Both the position numbers and the translations under genes were made by a program. 64,000 bases of DNA, taken from NCBI GenBank assembly GCA_902590915.1, contig CACIYQ010000001.1, positions 62,001 through 126,000 of the forward strand, written 5' to 3'. Each line of letters opens with the position of its first letter. Position 1 is the stretch's first letter. The notes under the pieces were generated by a model, which was given only the letters and a program-made list of their open reading frames with translations, was not told the DNA's origin and did no database searches. This stretch comes from an uncultured Pelagibacteraceae bacterium (GTDB lineage: Bacteria > Pseudomonadota > Alphaproteobacteria > Pelagibacterales > Pelagibacteraceae). Shown here one piece after another: positions 46,601-54,917 of the stretch.

Positions 46601-46709
46601 TTATAAGAGGATCATTTTTTTTTATTTGTTCGCCAGATTTTACAAGAATTTCAATTACTTCAACGTTCTCAAATTCGCCAATATCAGGGACAAGTAATTT
46701 TTCGCTCAT
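43677..46709 (-). CDS. aceE: Pyruvate dehydrogenase E1, homodimeric type, with N-terminal lipoyl domain
   Basis: 1010 aa; N-terminal VPDIGEFENVEVIEILV...TIESDKSSVEIPS lipoyl domain followed by AceE (GGHIGTFASAATLYDVGMNHFWRAKN, GDGEMDEPES, GLQHQDGHSHL). Confidence 0.95.
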   Translation of the reverse strand: MSEKLLVPDIGEFENVEVIEILVKSGEQIKKNDPLITIESDKSSVEIPSTVDGKIESIELKVGDKVSKGDLILNYLSSSKTANLEKIPKDTESIIKQAEEAITSQKEEEVKNIIPEKKQSTIQVTNGADLDPLETKDWLESLSAVISKDGNQRAHFLIKELINKAYREGANIPYTQNTPYINTIPPEAEVKSNGDQNIERRIRSLIRWNSAAMVVRANKKFPELGGHIGTFASAATLYDVGMNHFWRAKNNKFGGDLIYFQGHSAPGMYARAYLEGRLNEKQLDSFRQEVKPGGLSSYPHPWLMPKFWQFPTVSMGLGPMLAIYQARYMKYLINRGLIKDEGRKVWAFLGDGEMDEPESMGAIGLAARENLDNLIFVINCNLQRLDGPVRGNGKIIQELEGSFRGSGWNVIKVIWGSYWDSLLANDKSGHLVKLMNETVDGEYQAAKARDGAYVREKFFGKYAETSELVSSLSDKDIWRLNRGGHDPHKVYAAYDQATKNQGSPTVIIAKTIKGYGMGKSGESVNTTHQTKKLDVDDLMYYRDRFDVPLTDEQVRNIEYFRPDEKSQEIKYLKERRIKLGGFLPERSTFAKPIKAPSKDIFDFMKVSTGEKEMSTTMALVRMLTSLMRDKNISPRLVPIIPDEARTFGMEGFFQKIGIYAHEGQKYEPEDSAQLSSYREEKSGQVLEEGINEAGAMSSWIAAATAYTNHDIEMIPIYTFYSMFGFQRIGDLAWAAGDSQARGFLIGATAGRTTLAGEGLQHQDGHSHLIASTIPNCVTYDPTFHYELAVIFREGLRRMHEKKENVFYYITTMNENYSHPEIPKDKNIEEGILKGMYKIKDFNKHKKTKIQLLGSGTILREMISAAEILQKEHQVDSEVWSVTSFNELRKDGMEVERYNLLNPDKEAKISFVEQCLGKTEGPIMAASDYMRMNSDQIRPYTNKSFYSLGADGFGRSDTRKNLRKFFEVDKEHLVAYGLSILAKEQLIASKHAKEAMKKYNIDSNKPIPTKL

Positions 46710-46762
46710 TATTTTAATTGCTTTATATACTTAAAAAAACTTTATTAAATTTTATTTTTATC

Positions 46763-46787
46763 ACATTAATGAATATTTTGTTAATGT
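46763..46787. promoter_or_regulatory. Inverted repeat ACATTAA-N11-TTAATGT upstream of aceE
   Basis: Direct reading; lies 54-78 nt upstream of the aceE start. Confidence 0.35.
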
Positions 46788-46835
46788 TGTGCTTATATTG
46801 AACAAAATAAATATGAAAAAGCGAAATGTTATATG

Positions 46836-48023
46836 TTAATTTCTCTCCACACACATAGCTATGCCCATACCTCCTCCAATGCAGAGTGCCGCACAACCTT
46901 TCTTTTTTCCTTGTCTTTTAAGTTCATGAATTAGTGTGGCAACTATTCTTGATCCTGAAGCACCTATTGGATGACCTAGAGCTATTGCTCCACCATTTAC
47001 GTTAACCTTTTCCTCTGGAATTTTGAGTTCTCTTATAACTGCTAAAGTTTGTGCTGCAAAAGCCTCATTAATTTCAAATAAATCTATGTCCTCTATTTGC
47101 CATTGAGCTTTAATTAGAGCTTCTTTGATGGAAGGTATTGGCCCAAGCCCCATTAAAGAAGGTTCTACTCCTGTTGATGACCAAGACACAATGCTTGCAA
47201 GAATTTCTAAAGATTTTAGCTCGGCTTTTTCTCTTGTCATTAAAACTAATGCAGCAGCACCATCATTTAATCCAGATGAATTTCCAGGAGTAACAGTTCC
47301 ATTTTCTTTAAACACCGTGTTTAATTTTTCTAAATCATCTAAAGTTATGTTATTTCTTAGATATTCATCATATTCAAAAATAAATTTTTCATTATTACTT
47401 TGAATTTGCAATTTTATTAATTCGTCATTAAACTTTTTTTCCTCATAAGCCTTTTTGGCTTTTTTTTGAGAACTTATGGAAAAAGTATCCTGCTCTCGTC
47501 GGGTTATATGATATTTTTCTGCAATATTTTCTGCTGTAACACCCATATGATAATTATTAAAAGAGTCCGTAAGTCCATCTTTAATCATCGTATCTATCAA
47601 ATTATCCTCAATAAATTTTTTATCGTCTCTTAAGAATATCGCATGCGTTGCTCTAGACATGCTTTCTTGACCGCCTGCAACAACAATCTCATTTTGCTCT
47701 AACTTTATTGATTGGTAGGCAGATATGATTGATCTCAAACCAGAACCACATACTTGATTTACTATATGAGCTGGTTTTGAAACAGGTACGCCTGCGTGAA
47801 TCGAAGCTTGTCTTGCAGGATTTTGACCAAGACCTGCAGTGAGAACATGTCCCATAATAACCTCATCTACATCTTCTCCTTTAAGGCTTGATTTGAAAAT
47901 TGCCTCTTTAATAACCAGCGCACCAAGCTTATCTGCACTGATGTTCTTGAGAGATCCTTTGTATTTACCTATTGGTGTTCTTAATGCAGAGGTAATAACA
48001 ACGTCTTTAGGAATTTTACTCAT
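46836..48023 (-). CDS. Acetyl-CoA C-acetyltransferase (thiolase)
   Basis: [18 protein letters not shown] active-site Cys; [31 protein letters not shown]. Confidence 0.96.
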   Translation of the reverse strand: MSKIPKDVVITSALRTPIGKYKGSLKNISADKLGALVIKEAIFKSSLKGEDVDEVIMGHVLTAGLGQNPARQASIHAGVPVSKPAHIVNQVCGSGLRSIISAYQSIKLEQNEIVVAGGQESMSRATHAIFLRDDKKFIEDNLIDTMIKDGLTDSFNNYHMGVTAENIAEKYHITRREQDTFSISSQKKAKKAYEEKKFNDELIKLQIQSNNEKFIFEYDEYLRNNITLDDLEKLNTVFKENGTVTPGNSSGLNDGAAALVLMTREKAELKSLEILASIVSWSSTGVEPSLMGLGPIPSIKEALIKAQWQIEDIDLFEINEAFAAQTLAVIRELKIPEEKVNVNGGAIALGHPIGASGSRIVATLIHELKRQGKKKGCAALCIGGGMGIAMCVERN

Positions 48024-48096
48024 TAAATTGTCAACATATTATTTTATAAGTTAAATTACATCAAAAACTTTGATATATGAAATATATAACTAATAA

Positions 48097-48173
48097 GGAC
48101 CGCTGGCCAAATTGGATAAGGCGCTCGGCTACGAACCGGGAGATTCCAGATTCGAGTTCTGGGCGGTCCACCA
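48097..48173 (+). tRNA. tRNA-Arg (anticodon ACG), CCA encoded
   Basis: GGACCGC...CTCGG-CTACGAA-CCGGG...TTCGAGT...GCGGTCCACCA cloverleaf. Confidence 0.97.
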
Positions 48174-48186
48174 AAAAGGAATTAAA

Positions 48187-48285
48187 ATGTTTGATTGGCT
48201 TATAAAAGCTTCTTTACAAAAATCAGTTGTATATTTTTTTATTATTATTTTGATAATATTATTAATTTTAACTTACATTTTATAA
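48187..48285 (+). CDS. 32-aa single-TM miniprotein MFDWLIKASLQKSVVYFFIIILIILLILTYIL
   Basis: Direct translation; lies between tRNA-Arg and the hotdog thioesterase, 2 nt before the next ATG. Confidence 0.5.
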   Translation: MFDWLIKASLQKSVVYFFIIILIILLILTYIL

Positions 48286-48287
48286 AA

Positions 48288-48686
48288 ATGACTAAAGAAT
48301 TTGAACAAATAAGTATCAAACCTGGGTTTATGAAACATAACGGTGGTGTTTTGTTTAGAACAATCTCTGAAACGGAATATGAATTTAAATCTGTAATAAA
48401 TAAAAATCATTTAAATGCTATAAGCATAACACACGGTGGATATTTGTCGGCTTTGATTGACTCTGGAGCTGGAACTGCTGCTCATCGAGCTGCTGGTAAT
48501 GTTCCCTGTGTAACAATTTCTCTAGACATAAAGTTTATTGGGTCCTCAAAAGAAGGTGACGAAATAGTTGGGCATACTAGAATTTTAAAAAGAACTAAAA
48601 CACTTGTTTTTCTCTTTTGTGAACTCAGCTGTGATAAAAAAATTATTACCTCCGCTTCAGGTATTTGGAAAATTTTAAAAAAATAA
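48288..48686 (+). CDS. PaaI-type hotdog-fold thioesterase
   Basis: NAISITHGGYLSALIDSGAGTAAHRAAGNVPCVTISLDIKFIGSSKEGDEIVGHTRIL; preferred ATG at 48288. Confidence 0.88.
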   Translation: MTKEFEQISIKPGFMKHNGGVLFRTISETEYEFKSVINKNHLNAISITHGGYLSALIDSGAGTAAHRAAGNVPCVTISLDIKFIGSSKEGDEIVGHTRILKRTKTLVFLFCELSCDKKIITSASGIWKILKK

Positions 48687-48791
48687 AATGAGAACTTTTT
48701 GCGCTCCGATTCGGTCATGTTTTAGTCTATTTTTGTTCTATAGCTGCAACAATATCTGGTAGGTAAAAAAAAAATTATACCAAACATAGAA

Positions 48792-51272
48792 ATGAAAAAA
48801 AATAAAATTACTGCTGTTCTGGGGCCTACAAACACAGGAAAAACCCATCTTGCAATAGAAACTATGCTCTCATTTGAAACTGGAATGATTGGTTTTCCTC
48901 TTAGATTGTTAGCAAGAGAAGTATATGACAAAGTAATAAAAAAAATTAGCACTGACAAAGTTGCTTTGATCACTGGAGAAGAAAAAATTATTCCATCAAA
49001 TGCAAAATATTTCTTATGCACAGTTGAGTCTATGCCAATAGACAAATATTTAGAATTTGTTGCAGTAGATGAAATACAAATGTGCGCAGATCATGAAAGA
49101 GGTCATATTTTTACAGATAGACTTTTAAATATGAGGGGTGAAAAACTTACAATGTTAATGGGATCTAATACTATAAAGAATATTATTACTAAGTTAGATG
49201 GCGATATAGAGTTTATAAATAGAGATAGACTGTCAAAACTTACCTATTCAGGTCATAAAAAAATTTCTAGAATAAATAGAAAAACGGCAATTATAGCATT
49301 TTCTGCAGAAGAAGTTTATGCAATAGCTGAGCTAATAAGAAGACAAAAGGGTGGGGCAGCTATAGTAATGGGTTCGCTTAGTCCTAAAACAAGAAATGCT
49401 CAAGTGGAATTATATCAGTCAGGAGATGTGGATTTTTTAGTTGCGACTGATGCTATTGGAATGGGTATTAATATGGATTTAGAGCATGTTTATTTTTCTA
49501 ATCTTAAAAAATTTGATGGAAAAAAATTAAGGAGACTTAATCTTTCTGAAATAGGTCAAATAGCTGGAAGAGCTGGAAGATATTTAAATGATGGAAGTTT
49601 TGGTATAACTGGAGAATGTAAAGAAATAACAGCTGAAGATGTAGATCTCTTAGAGAGTCATAAATTTGAGGAAATAAGAACTTTATTTTGGAGGAATTCA
49701 AATTTAAATTTTAAAAACTCTTCTAGTTTAATTAAAAGTTTAGATGAAAAACCCCACATGGAATGGTTGAGAAAGATACATGAATGTGAAGATGAAAAAG
49801 CTCTTAAATATTTTTTAAAAGATACTTATTTTAATAATTTAAAATTTGAAGAGAAAACTCTAAGTCTACTATGGGAGTGCTGTCAAATTCCTGATTTTGT
49901 AAAAAAAACTTATGGTAACCATTATGAGGTTATTGGTAGTGTATTTAAATTTTTAAGTAGTGATAAAAGAGTGATTTCCAACGATTATATGAGATTACAG
50001 CTCTTGAAACTTGACAAATTAGATGGAAATGTTGACTCTTTATCAAATAGAATTGCAAATGTTAGGACTTGGTCATATGTTTCAAATAAAAATAATTGGG
50101 TAGAAAATCAAGATTATTGGATCGAGAAAACTAAACATTTAGAAGATAGACTTTCAGATAGACTTCATGAAGAACTTACTAAAACCTTTATTGATAAAAG
50201 AGCAAGTGTTCTTGCAAGAGGATTAAAACAAGACATGGAATTTAAAACAGAAATCTTGGAAAACAACGATGTAATGATCGATGAACAATTTATTGGAAAA
50301 ATCAATGGGTTAAAATTAGAATTAGACCTGAAAAAAGGTGCTCTAGAGACAGATATCAAATCCTTAAAAAAAGCAGCAAGACAGACTATTGGCCCAGAAC
50401 TTGAGAGAAGAATTCAGTCAATTATTGATACAGGTTTAATTGAACTCGGTGAAGATTTCAAAATTTATTGGAACAAATTTCCCATTGCAAAACTTTCTAC
50501 AGGTATCGATTATCTAAATCCTAATTTTACTTTATTAATAGATGACATAATTGATCAGGGTCCTAAACAAAAATTAAATGAATATATTTACGGGTGGATT
50601 CAAGCCAAAATTAATGAGGTATTAAAAAGTCTTATTGACCTAAAAAATATTAAAGAAAATAACTCATCGATAAAAGCTTTGGCCTATCAGCTTTATGAAA
50701 ATAATGGTGTCTTAAAGAGAGATCAGGTATCTGAATATTTAAAAAATTTAGGTCAAAATGAGAGAAAAATTCTTAGAGAATTAGGTGTAAAATTTGGACG
50801 GTATCATGTGTTTCTGCATCAATTAATTAAGCCTGAAGCTGTTTCTTTAAGGACTCTATTGTGGAAAAATTTTCATCAAAAATTTTATAATTTAAAACCC
50901 CCCACATTTGGTCTTAACTTTGTAGACAATAAAGACTTAAAAAATCAAAATTTCATGCTTTTATGTGGATTTGAAAAATTTGACGCATTCTTTGTTAGGA
51001 TAGATATTCTAGAAAGGCTATTTATGTTAATCATTAATTCAAGTTCAAAAGGAAAAAGCGACATTAAAGTAGTTCCTGAAATGTTGAATTTATTAGGATG
51101 CAGTAAAGAAAACTTTAAAAAACTTTTAATGAAAATGAATTATAAAGTATTTGAAAAAGAAAAAGAAATATATTTTAAATACAATCCAACTAAAAAGATC
51201 AAAAAAGGTCCAGTTAAAAAAGTTTCAAAAGAAAATCCATTTGAAGTTTTAAAAAATTTAAACCTTAGATAG
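48792..51272 (+). CDS. Suv3-like ATP-dependent helicase
   Basis: AVLGPTNTGKTHLAIE, VDEIQM (DEIQ), ATDAIGMGINMDLEHVYF, QIAGRAGR. Confidence 0.93.
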   Translation: MKKNKITAVLGPTNTGKTHLAIETMLSFETGMIGFPLRLLAREVYDKVIKKISTDKVALITGEEKIIPSNAKYFLCTVESMPIDKYLEFVAVDEIQMCADHERGHIFTDRLLNMRGEKLTMLMGSNTIKNIITKLDGDIEFINRDRLSKLTYSGHKKISRINRKTAIIAFSAEEVYAIAELIRRQKGGAAIVMGSLSPKTRNAQVELYQSGDVDFLVATDAIGMGINMDLEHVYFSNLKKFDGKKLRRLNLSEIGQIAGRAGRYLNDGSFGITGECKEITAEDVDLLESHKFEEIRTLFWRNSNLNFKNSSSLIKSLDEKPHMEWLRKIHECEDEKALKYFLKDTYFNNLKFEEKTLSLLWECCQIPDFVKKTYGNHYEVIGSVFKFLSSDKRVISNDYMRLQLLKLDKLDGNVDSLSNRIANVRTWSYVSNKNNWVENQDYWIEKTKHLEDRLSDRLHEELTKTFIDKRASVLARGLKQDMEFKTEILENNDVMIDEQFIGKINGLKLELDLKKGALETDIKSLKKAARQTIGPELERRIQSIIDTGLIELGEDFKIYWNKFPIAKLSTGIDYLNPNFTLLIDDIIDQGPKQKLNEYIYGWIQAKINEVLKSLIDLKNIKENNSSIKALAYQLYENNGVLKRDQVSEYLKNLGQNERKILRELGVKFGRYHVFLHQLIKPEAVSLRTLLWKNFHQKFYNLKPPTFGLNFVDNKDLKNQNFMLLCGFEKFDAFFVRIDILERLFMLIINSSSKGKSDIKVVPEMLNLLGCSKENFKKLLMKMNYKVFEKEKEIYFKYNPTKKIKKGPVKKVSKENPFEVLKNLNLR

Positions 51273-51277
51273 TCATT

Positions 51278-51694
51278 ATGTTTTTTAAGAAAAATGATAA
51301 AAAAATTGAAGATAGCTTTCTAATTAAAGTCGGTGCTTTGTTAATCCATACAGCTAAAATTGATGAAAATTATACTGAAAATGAAGAAGAAATAATTAAA
51401 AAAACGCTCTTAGAATTGGGAGTTAAAAATGAAAATCTTTCTTCCACAATTAAAGAAGCAAAAATTATTGAGGAAAATTCAAATCAAATCCTTGAATTTA
51501 CTAGAGAAGTGAAAAATTTATCTGAGAATGAAAAAATAAAAATAATAGAGGCACTCTGGGCTATAATATATTCAAATAAAGATGCTGATTTATACGAGAC
51601 TAATTTAATGAGACGACTTGCTGGGCTTCTTTATATAGATAGCAAAGTAATGGGAGATATTAAAAACAAAATTAAAGATGAAAATTTGAAATGA
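51278..51694 (+). CDS. TerB-like domain protein
   Basis: [35 protein letters not shown] ... [36 protein letters not shown]. Confidence 0.8.
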   Translation: MFFKKNDKKIEDSFLIKVGALLIHTAKIDENYTENEEEIIKKTLLELGVKNENLSSTIKEAKIIEENSNQILEFTREVKNLSENEKIKIIEALWAIIYSNKDADLYETNLMRRLAGLLYIDSKVMGDIKNKIKDENLK

Positions 51695-52017
51695 CATATC
51701 TTGTTAATGATAATTGCATTAAATGTAAATTAACTGACTGCGTTGATGTATGTCCGGTAGATTGCTTTTATGAAGGGAAAAATATGCTTGTAATTAAACC
51801 GGATGAGTGTATAGATTGTGGCGTTTGCGAGCCAGAGTGTCCTGTTGATGCCATTAAAGCTGATACCGAACCTGGAAGTGAAAGATGGCTAGAGATTAAT
51901 ACCAAATATTCTGAGATCTGGCCTAACATAAGTGAAAAAAAAGATCCTCCACTGGATCATGAAAAATTTAAGGATGAGCAAAATAAGTACGAAAAATATT
52001 TTAAAGAAAATCTTTAA
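51691..52017 (+). CDS. fdxA: 7Fe/8Fe-type ferredoxin
   Basis: [23 protein letters not shown] and [19 protein letters not shown]. Confidence 0.97.
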   Translation: MTYLVNDNCIKCKLTDCVDVCPVDCFYEGKNMLVIKPDECIDCGVCEPECPVDAIKADTEPGSERWLEINTKYSEIWPNISEKKDPPLDHEKFKDEQNKYEKYFKENL

Positions 52018-52861
52018 CAGAAAAGCCGAAAAAAAAGTGAAAAAAAAAGTTGCTAAAAAAAAGGTTGCTAAAATTAAGCAAAAAAAAACAAAAAAAATAA
52101 TTACCAAAAAAATTAAAAAAGTTTCAAAAAAAGTTCCTACAAAATCTATAAAACCAAAAACAAATAAAAAAACAGTTTCTACTCCAACAGAAACAAAGGT
52201 TGACAACCTAAGAATCTCTAAAACTAACGAGGTAAAACCAGAGATAAAGAAAGTTAAAAAACAAGAAACTGAAAAAAGAGAATTCAAAATCAAAGATTAT
52301 GTTGTTTATCCTAAACATGGTGTTGGACAAATTACAGAGTTTAAAAAAATCAATATAGGTGGAATAGACCTTGAGACTTATGTTATAAAATTTGAAAAGG
52401 ATAAAGCTAATGGAATGGTGCCAGTTAATAAGCAGTCTCATTTAAGACCCTTAGCAACTATTAATCAGGTCAATAAATGTATTTCAATTCTTAAAAGTAA
52501 GCCAAAAATAAAAAGATCAATGTGGAGTAGACGGGCACAAGAATATGAGGCAAAAATTTCCTCTGGAAAAATTTATGAATTAGCAGAAGTAGTCAGAGAT
52601 TTGAATAAAGGTGATGATCTGATGGTTGATCAATCTTATAGTGAAAGACAACTCTTTGAAAAAGCTTATGAAAGAATTTTATCTGAGTTTCAGATTATTT
52701 TGAATTTATCACTAGAGGACACTCAAAAAAAATTAGATAAAGCCTTAAAAAGAAACATGGGTAGTCAAGCACAAACTGCACCTATAGCATCTAAAACAAC
52801 TTCAACAGAACTACCAGTAGACGAACCAATTTCAGATACAGACGAACCTATTGAGGAGTAA
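51974..52861 (+). CDS. CarD family transcriptional regulator with Lys-rich N-terminal extension
   Basis: [53 protein letters not shown] track uses GTG at 51932, in-frame ATGs at 51959 and 51974; start uncertain, overlaps fdxA. Confidence 0.88.
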   Translation: MSKISTKNILKKIFNRKAEKKVKKKVAKKKVAKIKQKKTKKIITKKIKKVSKKVPTKSIKPKTNKKTVSTPTETKVDNLRISKTNEVKPEIKKVKKQETEKREFKIKDYVVYPKHGVGQITEFKKINIGGIDLETYVIKFEKDKANGMVPVNKQSHLRPLATINQVNKCISILKSKPKIKRSMWSRRAQEYEAKISSGKIYELAEVVRDLNKGDDLMVDQSYSERQLFEKAYERILSEFQIILNLSLEDTQKKLDKALKRNMGSQAQTAPIASKTTSTELPVDEPISDTDEPIEE

Positions 52862-52862
52862 A

Positions 52863-52904
52863 AAAAAACGCCTCTCACACAAATTGTAATGAGAAGCGTT
52901 TTTT
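52863..52904. terminator. Bidirectional rho-independent-like terminator
   Basis: AAAACGC-C-TCTCA ... TGAGA-A-GCGTTTT hairpin flanked by an A-run and a T-run, between convergent carD and the KKAKKK ORF. Confidence 0.8.
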
Positions 52905-52922
52905 GTAAAGAATACTAAGTTA

Positions 52923-53012
52923 CTATCTTCTTCTTTTTTTTGCTTTTTTCTTAGCTTTTTTCTTAGCTTTTTTCTTAGTTTTCTTTGCCGCTTTTTTTCT
53001 TTTCTTAGGCAT
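52923..53012 (-). CDS. 29-aa Lys/Ala/Arg-only-like miniprotein MPKKRKKAAKKTKKKAKKKAKKKAKKRRR
   Basis: Direct translation of minus strand; not in ORF track; own terminator and upstream dyad. Confidence 0.7.
   Translation of the reverse strand: MPKKRKKAAKKTKKKAKKKAKKKAKKRRR
52942..52977. repeat. Three perfect tandem copies of a 12-bp unit (gcttttttctta)
   Basis: Direct reading; inside the KKAKKK miniprotein ORF, encodes repeated KKKA. Confidence 0.9.
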
Positions 53013-53036
53013 CTTTAGCTCCCTGTTTTAGTTAAA

Positions 53037-53053
53037 CGAATCAAAATGATTCG
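53037..53053. promoter_or_regulatory. Perfect dyad CGAATCA-aaa-TGATTCG upstream of the miniprotein ORF
   Basis: 7-bp perfect arms with 3-nt spacer, 25 nt 5' of the ORF start on the minus strand. Confidence 0.45.
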
Positions 53054-53213
53054 CTATTACTATATTTTTATTTTTTTCTATAAGTTATGTCAAACCTTTA
53101 ATTAAAACCTAAAATTTAAAAAATTATTTTTTATTTCTTGTTTTTTTTTTAAATTTTAATCTATTAATTAAGTTAATGTTTATGCGGTTAATAAACCATA
53201 TTATAAAAATAAA

Positions 53214-54911
53214 TTAATAAAGATTTTCTAAATGATTTTTATATTTCTGAATAATTTTATATCTTTTTAATTTTAATGTTGGAGTTACCAGTCCATTTTC
53301 AATTGTAAATTGATCTTTAATGACAATAAATTTTTTTATTTTTTCTATTTTTGATAAATTTTTATTTACTATTTCTAATTCTTTTAAAATTATCTCATCA
53401 GTTATGTTGGGTTTTTCTTTATTAAAAACTAATAACGCAACCAAATAAGGTTTATTATCACCATACACTAAAGTTTGCTCAACAAAATCAATTTTTAATA
53501 AATCATTTTCAATTTTTATTGGTGAAATATTTTCTCCCCCAGGTGTAATTAGAATATCTTTTTTTCTATCTGTAATTTTTAAGTATTTGTTTTCAAAATG
53601 ACCTACATCACCAGTAGATAACCATCCATCATTTAAAACTTTTTTAGTTTCTTCCTCATTATTCCAATAGCCTAACATTACATTTTCACCCTTAACCAAG
53701 ATCTCACCATCATCTGCTATTTTAACCTCATTTGCAGCAAAAGCAGGTCCAACAGTATCAATTCTTATATCATCTTTTGGATTACAACTAACCACTGGAG
53801 AGGTTTCTGTTAAGCCATATCCTTGTAATGTCGGTAATCCTATTGCATTTAAAAATACCCCCACATCTTTATCTAAAGCACCACCTCCAGAAATAAATAA
53901 TTTCAGAGAACCGCCAAATTGTGCTTTAATTTTTTTTCTAACTAATTTTTCACAAATAAAATTTTGAACTTTTTCTAAATTAGACAATTTATTTTTAAAG
54001 AAAGCTTTTTCTCCAAGAGAAAGCATTTTGTTGATAAGATATTTTTTTAAGCCATTTGTTTTATTAAAAGATGCATTTATCTTTTGATATAAATTTTGAT
54101 AAAATCTTGGAACAGCGGTCATTATATCAGGATTACATTCAACCATATTTTTTATCAGCTTTTCTATGCTTTCAGCATAAAACACCTTGGCCCCCAATGC
54201 TATCTGAACAAATTGAACAGTATGCTCATACGAGTGTGACAATGGTAACCAGGTTAAAAACCTGGCTTTTTTTGAAATAAAATCTTTTAGTAAAAATAAA
54301 GCTCCTTCACAATTACTTAATATTCCTCCATGACTTAACATTACACCTTTGGGGTTTCCTTGTGTGCCTGAGGTATAAATTATACAAGCAATATCTTTTC
54401 TAGAAATATCTAAATTAAGAAAATTTTTTTCCTGATATTTTTTTTTTTCAAAAATATTTTTGATGCAGATAACATCATTTGCATCTTTTATCTGTTCAAA
54501 AGATAATATTTTTTTTATGAAAGGTTTAGATTTAATTATTTTTTTAATTTTATCATATTGTAAAGCATCTGAAACAATTACAATTGATGGGTTACAATCA
54601 TTAATTAAATATTCGTAATCTCTTTCTACATAGGTCGTATAAGCCGGAACAGTAATACCTTTTGATAACATTATTGCTAAATCAGAGATCATCCATTCAG
54701 GTCTATTCTCTGAAATTAACAAACAACGATCTTTATTTTCTATAAATGAACTTAACTCTTGAGACAGTTTTAAAATATTTAAATACGTTTCTTTCCATGT
54801 GAATTCATTTTCAAAATTTTTTAATGATTTCAAAAAAACTTGATCAGGCTTTTCTTTTAAGTACTGTTGATAAAAAAGTTCTAAAAGATTATTTTGTTTC
54901 TTTATTTCCAT
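53214..54911 (-). CDS. AMP-dependent long-chain acyl-CoA synthetase/ligase
   Basis: DIACIIYTSGTQGNPKGVMLSHGG, LQGYGLTETSPVVSCN, GDVGHFENKYLKITDRKKDILITPGGENISP. Start set at ATG 54911, because the ORF-track start at 54947 lies within tRNA-Leu. Confidence 0.94.
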   Translation of the reverse strand: MEIKKQNNLLELFYQQYLKEKPDQVFLKSLKNFENEFTWKETYLNILKLSQELSSFIENKDRCLLISENRPEWMISDLAIMLSKGITVPAYTTYVERDYEYLINDCNPSIVIVSDALQYDKIKKIIKSKPFIKKILSFEQIKDANDVICIKNIFEKKKYQEKNFLNLDISRKDIACIIYTSGTQGNPKGVMLSHGGILSNCEGALFLLKDFISKKARFLTWLPLSHSYEHTVQFVQIALGAKVFYAESIEKLIKNMVECNPDIMTAVPRFYQNLYQKINASFNKTNGLKKYLINKMLSLGEKAFFKNKLSNLEKVQNFICEKLVRKKIKAQFGGSLKLFISGGGALDKDVGVFLNAIGLPTLQGYGLTETSPVVSCNPKDDIRIDTVGPAFAANEVKIADDGEILVKGENVMLGYWNNEEETKKVLNDGWLSTGDVGHFENKYLKITDRKKDILITPGGENISPIKIENDLLKIDFVEQTLVYGDNKPYLVALLVFNKEKPNITDEIILKELEIVNKNLSKIEKIKKFIVIKDQFTIENGLVTPTLKLKRYKIIQKYKNHLENLY

Positions 54912-54917
54912 ATCTTT

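Noticed and set aside
46763-46787. CtrA-type site (TTAA-N7-TTAA) upstream of aceE
   Set aside because: Spacing between TTAA elements is 11, not 7.
48688-48762. Possible 24-aa ORF MRTFCAPIRSCFSLFLFYSCNNIW between thioesterase and helicase
   Set aside because: Short, no coupling to the helicase start and no recognisable features; not enough support.
51889-52293. 134-aa hydrophobic ORF ([24 protein letters not shown]...)
   Set aside because: Antisense of the Lys-rich CarD tail; poly-A codons read as Phe on the other strand mimic a membrane protein.
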